A DNA stretch of 18,188 nucleotides from positions 1 to 18,188 of the forward strand of contig CAMHBN010000007.1 of assembly GCA_946183385.1 (NCBI GenBank), given 5' to 3'. The translations under genes and the position numbers were made by a program. The notes under the pieces are model-generated. The model saw only the letters and a program-made list of their open reading frames with translations. It made no database searches and was not told the origin of the DNA. This document shows positions 13,452 to 18,188 of the stretch, piece after piece (within the stretch, counting starts at the first letter, position 1; the number at the start of each line of letters is the position of its first letter). Source of the DNA: an uncultured Ruminococcus sp. (GTDB lineage: Bacteria; Bacillota; Clostridia; Oscillospirales; Ruminococcaceae).

Positions 13452-13493
13452 GAAATAACCGCCCATGTGGAAGTGGGGCGGTTATTTCTTTTT
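13452..13493. terminator. Shared terminator of the convergent RNAs
   Basis: A perfect 13-bp stem GAAATAACCGCCC (13452-13464) / GGGCGGTTATTTC (13476-13488) with an 11-nt loop, followed on the plus strand by TTTTT. On the minus strand the stem is followed by TATATAAC, so termination there is probably weaker. Both RNAs end here, so their terminal hairpins and loops are complementary to each other. Confidence 0.85.
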
Positions 13494-13547
13494 GTTATTG
13501 TTAAGCTCTATAAGTAACAGAAAAGTTAATAATTCCAATATAGTCAT
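13482..13547 (-). CDS. 21-residue hydrophobic peptide, candidate type I toxin
   Basis: ATG at 13545-13547, TAA at 13482-13484. The peptide begins MTILELLTFL, continues with further Leu/Ile and one Glu, and ends in NNNKKK. Small hydrophobic peptides with an MT(I/V/L)-type start and a Lys tail are typical of Firmicute type I toxins (TxpA/holin-like and Fst groups; from general knowledge, not searched). The ribosome site is a run of seven G 7 nt before the ATG, held in a GNRA hairpin. The stop codon lies inside the shared terminator stem. A consensus promoter lies at 13614-13642. At 21 residues it is shorter than most known members (about 25-60) and has two Glu in the hydrophobic part, so membrane insertion is not certain. 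Its reading frame rests on context rather than homology. Confidence 0.6.
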   Translation of the reverse strand: MTILELLTFLLLIELNNNKKK

Positions 13548-13556
13548 CTTAACGCC

Positions 13557-13572
13557 CCCCCGTTTCCGAGGG
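13557..13572 (-). promoter_or_regulatory. SD-masking GNRA hairpin of the toxin mRNA
   Basis: On the minus strand CCCTCG-GAAA-CGGGGG pairs completely (one U-G) with a GAAA tetraloop. The G-run that serves as ribosome site is the 3' arm, so translation of the peptide is probably self-repressed. Confidence 0.6.
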
Positions 13573-13606
13573 AAGAATAGAACCGCCTACCGTTATGCAG
13601 TACTCT
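13568..13606 (-). repeat. 5' module copy B of the convergent RNA pair
   Basis: Read on the minus strand: AGAGTACTGC (13597-13606), GCGGTTCT (13579-13586), TTCCCTC (13568-13574). It starts 7 nt after the -10 box, as copy A starts 8 nt after its own, so both RNAs begin with this module. Confidence 0.7.
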
Positions 13607-13613
13607 TACATAT

Positions 13614-13642
13614 ATTATATCACGGCGTTTATTCCGTGTCAA
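13614..13642 (-). promoter_or_regulatory. Promoter of the toxin-like mRNA
   Basis: On the minus strand perfect TTGACA (13637-13642) and perfect TATAAT (13614-13619) with a 17 bp spacer. Start of transcription near 13607. The promoter lies directly after the GH5 terminator. Confidence 0.85.
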
Positions 13643-13648
13643 TAAAAT

Positions 13649-13676
13649 AAAAATCCCGCTGTAAAGCGGGATTTTT
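13649..13676. terminator. Terminator of the GH5 gene
   Basis: A perfect 12-bp stem AAAAATCCCGCT/AGCGGGATTTTT with a 4-nt loop. On the minus strand it continues into ATTTTATT. The symmetrical A/T flanks allow function in both directions. Confidence 0.9.
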
Positions 13677-13692
13677 ATCGTTATGAAGTTCT

Positions 13693-15717
13693 TTATGCTA
13701 TGCTCGGATTCACGGGAAGTGCGCCGAGGATCTGCGCGTCGAGCTGCTGTATCGCAAGGGCGTCCATTGCTGTTATGCCGTCGCCTGGAGCGTAGCAGTC
13801 AGCGTTCTTTCTGCCCTCGTCATTGAGCTTGTACTTGTCGCCGTTTGCGATGAACTGGAGAATCGTTACCGCGTCCGCGACCGTAACTTTCTTATCAAGA
13901 TTAGCATCCCCGTAAAGAACATTATCAGTAATATCAGGCTTAGTAGTACTGCTGCTACTACTGACGATAACTGTGGTAGTCGTGGTGGTAGTGGTAGTTG
14001 TGGAAGTTGTATAAGTGGGAGGCGGAGCTGCTGTACCGATGTAAACGCCTTTATCGTAGCATTCCTGACATACAGGGAAGCCGAGAGGTCCGTAGATAGC
14101 TTCGGATTCGAGTATCTCCTTGCCGCAGTTCTCACATTTTACCATTTTTACATTGCTTGTGGTAGTGGTCGTTGAAATTGCAGTCTTGGATGCAGTAGTT
14201 GTCGAGCTCGATATCTCCGCTGTTACGGGAGTACCGCTGCCCTTCTTGCCGCCGTCGAGGTTGCTTCCCTCGGAGTTGGCGTACTTGCTGTAGAATTCGT
14301 TGAGCGAGATACCGTTCTTGCCGAGAGCGCGCTGGTGGTCAAGACCTATGTACTTGCCCGATGAAGATGTCTGCCAGAGAGCCTCCTCGAAGAGCTTGTA
14401 CTTGGGCTCGTTCCATGCGATGGTCGTACCCGTAGCCGCTGTGAAGCCGAGGCTGTCCCAGAGTCCGCCGGTATCGCCCGAGTTGGTGTTCAGGCACCAG
14501 AATGTGTGGTTGATGTGGTGCTTTATCATGTAGTCGCGGAGAAGCGTCATCCACTTGAGGTTGTCGCCCTCCATGTGACCGCCCCACTCGCCGATGAGCT
14601 CGGGACCGATGTCCTCAGCGTTGATGTACGCCCATGTATCGTACCAGTAGTCGTCGAGGAGAGTCTGCTCGGTGAAGTCCTTGTCGAACCATGTCTGCGC
14701 ATAAACCGACGGACCGTAATCGTGGGGTGAGTATACTATCTGAGATGTGCCCTGCTTGGGCTTGATGGGATATTCTCTTGCGCCGCGGAAGTTACCGCCC
14801 CACCATGCGCCTATGTAAGGAGAGTTGTCGCGTCTGTCGGGCATACCCCAGTAGTCGCCTGCCTGAGCGCCGCTCATCGACTGCTCAACGCCCTCAACGA
14901 GGATAAGCGCGTGCGGGTTTACGTCGAGGATAGCCTCAGCGCACTTTGTAGCTGCGTAAGCCCAGTTGTTCTCGTCGGTAGTGCCGTCCCACTTTGCAGC
15001 GAGCTTGCCCTCCTGACCCTTGCCGTGAGGCTCGTTCTTGAGGTCGTAGCCGATGAGGGTATCATCGTTCTTGTACTTGTCGGCGAGCCATACCAGCGAG
15101 TCTATCCACAGGTCGGTGGTGACAAGAGTGCCGTCGGCTGTTTCCTTGCCGTACCAGAGGTTGTAGTTGTGACCCGAGTTGTCTGTGTGTGGGCTGTGGA
15201 TATCAACGAAAGCCTTGATACCGTGCTCCTTGCACTTCTTCATCATGATGTCGAACACCTGCATACTGTCAACGGGAGTTTTTCCGTCAGCCGCACAGAA
15301 ATCGGCATTGATCTTGAATGCGGGGTCAGCGTTCGCAGAGAAGCTGCTGACCGGGTTCGGAGTACCGTTCATCCACGACAGTATCAGCTCGGTAGCTATA
15401 GGGAAGCGGATGATGTTGATACCGCGGTCTGCTATCTCGGTGAGACAGTCGTCCGCGTCGGCACTCCAGAGGTAGTGGGGGCAGTTCTCGGAGCAGTTGA
15501 AGCCGAACCAGTTCGCGCCCGTGAGCCATACCTCGTTGCCGTTCATGTCGTACAGACGGCTGCCCTTGGCGTGGAGCCAGTCGTCGTTGCAGTCATCGAC
15601 AGCCGATGCAGTCACGGCAGGCGATGACAGAGCTGCCTGAAAGCTCGAAGCGGCGCCTGAAACGGTCAGCGCGCCTGCCGAGGCAACGGCAGCCAGTGCC
15701 TTGAATACATTCTTCAT
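13693..15717 (-). CDS. Secreted GH5 cellulase with zinc-ribbon-like insert and dockerin
   Basis: 674 residues: signal peptide (1-38), GH5 catalytic domain (about 45-450), Ser/Thr linker (503-521), four-Cys motif (528-553), Thr-rich linker (568-592), dockerin (about 602-665). The catalytic acid/base is Glu229 in YDLKNEP and the nucleophile Glu377 in IGEWGG. TGANWFGFNC and LWSADADDCLTEIADRG resemble GH5 subfamily 1 endoglucanases (subfamily inferred). It should cleave beta-1,4-glucan outside the cell, attached to a cellulosome through the dockerin. The insert has C528-x2-C531 and C550-x2-C553. The first dockerin loop is canonical (GDANLDKKVTVADAV), but the second (DCYAPGDGITAMDA) lacks normal calcium ligands. 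The ATG at 15717 has GAGGGGA about 9 nt upstream; upstream codons to 15807 overlap the promoter and are rejected. Confidence 0.92.
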   Translation of the reverse strand: MKNVFKALAAVASAGALTVSGAASSFQAALSSPAVTASAVDDCNDDWLHAKGSRLYDMNGNEVWLTGANWFGFNCSENCPHYLWSADADDCLTEIADRGINIIRFPIATELILSWMNGTPNPVSSFSANADPAFKINADFCAADGKTPVDSMQVFDIMMKKCKEHGIKAFVDIHSPHTDNSGHNYNLWYGKETADGTLVTTDLWIDSLVWLADKYKNDDTLIGYDLKNEPHGKGQEGKLAAKWDGTTDENNWAYAATKCAEAILDVNPHALILVEGVEQSMSGAQAGDYWGMPDRRDNSPYIGAWWGGNFRGAREYPIKPKQGTSQIVYSPHDYGPSVYAQTWFDKDFTEQTLLDDYWYDTWAYINAEDIGPELIGEWGGHMEGDNLKWMTLLRDYMIKHHINHTFWCLNTNSGDTGGLWDSLGFTAATGTTIAWNEPKYKLFEEALWQTSSSGKYIGLDHQRALGKNGISLNEFYSKYANSEGSNLDGGKKGSGTPVTAEISSSTTTASKTAISTTTTTSNVKMVKCENCGKEILESEAIYGPLGFPVCQECYDKGVYIGTAAPPPTYTTSTTTTTTTTTTVIVSSSSSTTKPDITDNVLYGDANLDKKVTVADAVTILQFIANGDKYKLNDEGRKNADCYAPGDGITAMDALAIQQLDAQILGALPVNPSIA

Positions 15718-15736
15718 AGGATATTTCCCCTCTCGC

Positions 15737-15765
15737 GGACGTCGGATTATTTTTTTGTGACGTCC
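15737..15765. promoter_or_regulatory. Inverted repeat at the start of the GH5 transcript
   Basis: GGACGTC (15737-15743) and GACGTCC (15759-15765) are separated by 15 bp. They lie just after the predicted start site. They could be an operator for a dimeric regulator or an early RNA hairpin. Confidence 0.4.
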
Positions 15766-15775
15766 TATTATTGTA

Positions 15776-15804
15776 ATTGTAACATCTGGCAGGCGAAATG
15801 TCAA
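15776..15804 (-). promoter_or_regulatory. Promoter of the GH5 cellulase gene
   Basis: On the minus strand perfect TTGACA (15799-15804), 17 bp, extended -10 TGTTACAAT (TACAAT 15776-15781). A second, weaker candidate is TATAAT at 15828-15833 with TGG upstream but no good -35. Confidence 0.75.
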
Positions 15805-15866
15805 CATAAAAGTGCATTATTTCAGTGATTATACCATTTTAGATGTGTCGTGACGGCGTCTTCATA

Positions 15867-15895
15867 TGCAGGGACGCGCAATGCGCGTCCCTGCA
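15867..15895. repeat. 29 bp hairpin repeat
   Basis: TGCAGGGACGCGC-AAT-GCGCGTCCCTGCA, a perfect 13-bp stem with a 3-nt loop. It has the same GGGACGC/GCGTCCC core as the next repeat. Confidence 0.7.
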
Positions 15896-15913
15896 ACGAT
15901 TATACGTATGGCA

Positions 15914-15942
15914 GAAAAATGGGACGCCGAGGGCGGCGTCCC
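15914..15942 (-). terminator. Repeat-derived terminator of the two-component operon
   Basis: On the minus strand GGGACGCC/GGCGTCCC (8 bp, 6-nt loop) is followed by ATTTTT. It lies just after the kinase stop. Its border CGTCCCCTACATCTGAG is the same as in the hairpin repeat near 6404-6420, so a mobile-type repeat appears to serve as terminator. Confidence 0.65.
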
Positions 15943-15967
15943 CTACATCTGAGTTCTGAGCTCTCAC

Positions 15968-17638
15968 TCAGCCCTTGCGCTTCTCGATAGGCAGCTCGAC
16001 CGTGAACGTCGTGCCCTTGCCGACCGCGCTCTCGGCGCGTACCGTTCCGCCATGGTAGCTCACGCCGTGCTTGACTATCGACAGTCCCAGACCCGTGCCC
16101 TTTATCTTGCGCGAGCGGCTCTTGTCCACGCGGTAGAAGCGCTCGAATATGCGCCCGAGGTGCTTCTCGGGAATTCCCGCGCCCGTGTCGCTGACGGTGA
16201 CGATAGCCTTCATCGGGATATGCGACACCTTCACCGTGAAGCTCCCGCCCTCGTTGTTGTACTTGATGGCGTTGTCACAGAGATTGTATATCACCTCGTC
16301 GAGAATGGTGCGGCTGCCGAACACAGTGACGTGGTCGCCCGTGAGCTCCGCGGTGACGTGCTTCTCCTCGGCGCTCAGCTTCAGACGCGAGATTATATCG
16401 GCGGCGAGGTCGTAGAGGTCTACCTCCTCGTCCTGTCTCGGAGCGGTGCCCTCGTCGAGCTTCGAGAGCGAAACTATATCGTTGATGAGCACGATGAGCC
16501 TGTCAGCCTCGTTGCGGATGTCATTGCTGAGCGAGCTGATGTCCTCGGGCTTTACCATCCCGCTCGCAAGCATATCCGATATGCCGTAGATGGTGGTGAG
16601 CGGCGTTTTCAGCTCGTGCGACACATTCGACGTGAACTCGCGGCGCATAGTCTCAAGCTGCTGCTGCTCGGTGACGTCGAGCACGAACACGACTATGCCG
16701 TTTACGGTGTCGTGGCTGTTGGCGGGCGAGGCGATGACCTTGCGCTCGCCGCCATCGGTACTGATGAGGCACTCCGCACGTCTGCCGCCCATGGCGTCCT
16801 GTATGCAGCGGCGGAACTGCTCGGTGCGGCACAGCGAGAAGACGGTGTGGTCGCCCTCGTTTTTCTCCGCTCCGAGGAGAGTATACGCGCTGGAGTTGCT
16901 CGTGAGGATATTCGATTTCTGGTCGGCTACGATGAGTCCCTCGCTCATGCTCTCGGTGATGAGGCTGAACTGCTCGCGGCTCTGTTTCAGCTCTATCATC
17001 TGCTTGTTGACCCTGCCGTTCTGCTTGCGGAGCTTCTTCAGCAGGGGAGCGAGCTCCTTGTAGCTCTTTTCGGTCTTGGGGTGGTCGAGGTCGATGTCGT
17101 TTATCGGGCGGACGATGTGCCGCGAGATTATACTTGCCGACGCCAGCGAGAACAGCGCAAGAGCCGTCAGCATCACCGCGAGCGGCTGGAGATTTTTCAG
17201 CAGCAGCGCGGGGAACGAGCTCTGCACGTCGGACACTCGTATAACAGACCCGTCCGAAAGGCGGTGCGCATGGTTGACAGTCTTTGTCATCAGCGTGTCG
17301 GAGTAGCGCTCGGACTCGCCCTCGCCTGCCCGCATAGCCTCCTCTATCTCCTGCCTGTCGGAGTGGTCGTCGAGTCTGTCGGGGTCTTGCTTTGAGTCGA
17401 AGATGACACGCCCGCTCTTGGTTATCCACGTCACGCGCAGGGCGCCGAAGTCGGTCGTGTCGAGATATTTCCCGCCGCTCTGCTCTACCGCCGACGATAT
17501 CATCGTGCAGCTCTGACGCAGGTTGTCGGCGGCGCTTGCCGCGTTGTATTTGTACGATATGCCCGTGAGCAGGATTATCGCCGCAGTCACCGCGAGAAAC
17601 GACACGGTTATGATACTGAGGAAGATCTTCTTAGTCAC
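15968..17638 (-). CDS. PhoR-type sensor histidine kinase
   Basis: 556 residues. Two membrane helices (about 8-28 and 150-172) enclose an external sensor domain of about 120 residues. A degenerate HAMP-like stretch (RHIVRPINDIDLDHP) and a PAS domain (SLITESMSEGLIVADQ...) follow. The kinase core has the H-box FTSNVSHELKTPLTT, the N-box NLCDNAIKYNN, the G1 box DTGAGIP, the F box FERFYRVDKSRSR and the G2 box GTGLGLSIVKH. This order fits the PhoR/WalK-like group; the signal is unknown. Two GTG starts are possible. GTG 17647 lies within the AGGTGA ribosome site; GTG 17638 has that site 5 nt upstream, overlaps the regulator stop (GTGACTAA) and gives the natural N-terminus MTKKIF, so it is preferred. 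It is co-transcribed with the response regulator. Confidence 0.92.
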   Translation of the reverse strand: MTKKIFLSIITVSFLAVTAAIILLTGISYKYNAASAADNLRQSCTMISSAVEQSGGKYLDTTDFGALRVTWITKSGRVIFDSKQDPDRLDDHSDRQEIEEAMRAGEGESERYSDTLMTKTVNHAHRLSDGSVIRVSDVQSSFPALLLKNLQPLAVMLTALALFSLASASIISRHIVRPINDIDLDHPKTEKSYKELAPLLKKLRKQNGRVNKQMIELKQSREQFSLITESMSEGLIVADQKSNILTSNSSAYTLLGAEKNEGDHTVFSLCRTEQFRRCIQDAMGGRRAECLISTDGGERKVIASPANSHDTVNGIVVFVLDVTEQQQLETMRREFTSNVSHELKTPLTTIYGISDMLASGMVKPEDISSLSNDIRNEADRLIVLINDIVSLSKLDEGTAPRQDEEVDLYDLAADIISRLKLSAEEKHVTAELTGDHVTVFGSRTILDEVIYNLCDNAIKYNNEGGSFTVKVSHIPMKAIVTVSDTGAGIPEKHLGRIFERFYRVDKSRSRKIKGTGLGLSIVKHGVSYHGGTVRAESAVGKGTTFTVELPIEKRKG

Positions 17639-18188
17639 TGCCGTCACCTACCCTGTAGCCAACTCCGCGGACTGTCTCGATGATACTGCCGCTGTCGCCG
17701 AGCTTCGAGCGAAGCGTGCGGACGTGCACATCGACGGTGCGGCTCTCGCCCGAGAAGTCGTAGCCCCACACCCTGCTTAGGAGCTCGTCGCGGGAGATGA
17801 CCTTTCCCTTTTCCTTCATCAGAGCCGCAAGGAGCTCGTATTCCTTGAGCGTGAGGACGAGCCTTTCCTCGCCGCGAAGCACCTCATGCCGCGACGGTAT
17901 CAGCGTGATATCGCCCGCAGTGAGCCTGCTTTCAGCGCCGTGCGTCCGTCGGAGCAGAGCGTTGATACGCGATATCAGCTCCTTTGCTCCGAAAGGCTTT
18001 GTGATGTAGTCGTCCGCGCCGCTGTCGAGACCCGTCACCTTGTCAAATTCGGTCGTCTTGGCGGTAAGCAGTATTATCGGCAGTCCGCTTGCAGAGCTGT
18101 CCGCGCGGAGCTTTTTCAGTATGGACAAGCCGTCCTCCTCGGGGAGCATTATATCGAGCAGAAGCAGGTCGGGCAGCCGCTCCGCCAT
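17631..18188 (-). CDS. PhoB/OmpR-family response regulator (5' end outside window)
   Basis: 185 codons are visible; the true start is beyond 18188. The receiver domain lacks its first roughly 45 residues, including the acidic pocket. The phosphorylated Asp is in DLLLLDIMLPEEDG, and the conserved Thr and Lys are in ILLTAKT and YITKPF. The C-terminal winged-helix domain (about 90-180) shows LTLKEYELLAAL, SRDELLSRVWGYDF, SRTVDVHVRTLRSKLG and VRGVGYRV, typical of PhoB-like regulators. It is followed with an 8 bp overlap by the kinase and should be its partner. The first visible Met is internal and not the start. Targets cannot be predicted. Confidence 0.93.
   Translation of the reverse strand: MAERLPDLLLLDIMLPEEDGLSILKKLRADSSASGLPIILLTAKTTEFDKVTGLDSGADDYITKPFGAKELISRINALLRRTHGAESRLTAGDITLIPSRHEVLRGEERLVLTLKEYELLAALMKEKGKVISRDELLSRVWGYDFSGESRTVDVHVRTLRSKLGDSGSIIETVRGVGYRVGDGSD

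Larger units (their letters stand above)
13407..13493 (+). ncRNA. Candidate antitoxin RNA (about 87 nt)
   Basis: The transcript runs from the consensus promoter to the shared terminator at 13452-13493. It has no start codon with a ribosome site. Its 5' end folds as GAG-u-ACUGC / GCGGU-u-CUC around GAUAA (13410-13432), followed by CUCCCUC. Its last 40 nt are exactly antisense to the end of the facing mRNA, including the stop and last codons of the 21-residue peptide. This is the position and size of a type I antitoxin RNA. Confidence 0.6.

Noticed and set aside
13407..13493. Coding potential in the plus-strand RNA
   Set aside because: The only ATG (13465) lies inside the terminator loop and has no ribosome site, so the RNA is treated as non-coding.
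16052..17395. 447-codon open frame on the plus strand
   Set aside because: Antisense to the histidine kinase, with no ribosome site or domain.
1..18188. CRISPR arrays, tRNA or rRNA genes
   Set aside because: No regularly spaced direct repeats and no tRNA cloverleaf or rRNA sequence were seen in reading both strands.

Overview
The window looks like a chromosomal segment of a cellulolytic, endospore-forming Ruminococcus-type Clostridium relative (Oscillospiraceae). The evidence is dockerin modules on two secreted proteins, a cohesin module, Thr-rich linkers, a GH5 cellulase, spoIIID and a gerA-type germination operon, together with Firmicute-style Shine-Dalgarno (SD) sites and promoters. The species call is inference. 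Every recognised protein gene lies on the minus strand, so the window reads right to left.

Left end (1-2720): a truncated secreted protein with two cohesin-like regions follows a signal peptide-cohesin-Thr linker-dockerin protein. The second has its own consensus promoter and an unusually long (about 270 nt), hairpin-rich leader. Both look like cellulosome structural or adaptor parts. Next come a CapA-type surface metallophosphatase-fold protein (2721-3992) and an overlapping pair, a GtrA-like membrane protein and DusB tRNA-dihydrouridine synthase (4216-5722).

Middle (5723-10315): an 895 bp gene-free stretch holds a 158 bp palindromic element, a candidate 130 nt small RNA with its own promoter and terminator, and a cluster of short variable-arm hairpin repeats. 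A sporulation block follows: spoIIID behind a sigma-E-like promoter, a small Cys-rich protein, and a gerAA-gerAB-gerAC operon behind a sigma-G-like promoter. The GerC-type protein is only half the usual length.

Right part (10332-13493): two family-2 glycosyltransferases form a transcription unit with promoter and terminator. A DUF2975 membrane protein and a YozG-like XRE repressor form a second unit, preceded by clustered TTATCGTT/AACGATAA operators.

The most notable feature is at 13373-13642. Two consensus promoters face each other and drive convergent short RNAs that meet at one shared bidirectional terminator. The minus-strand RNA encodes a 21-residue hydrophobic, Lys-tailed peptide whose SD is locked in a GNRA hairpin. 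Both RNAs start with the same folded 5' module. This is the layout of a type I toxin-antitoxin locus (Fst/par or txpA/ratA style), but the arrangement of its repeats differs from par.

Right end (13649-18188): a secreted GH5 cellulase with a four-cysteine zinc-ribbon-like insert and a C-terminal dockerin, then a PhoBR-type two-component system (kinase complete, regulator truncated by the window edge).
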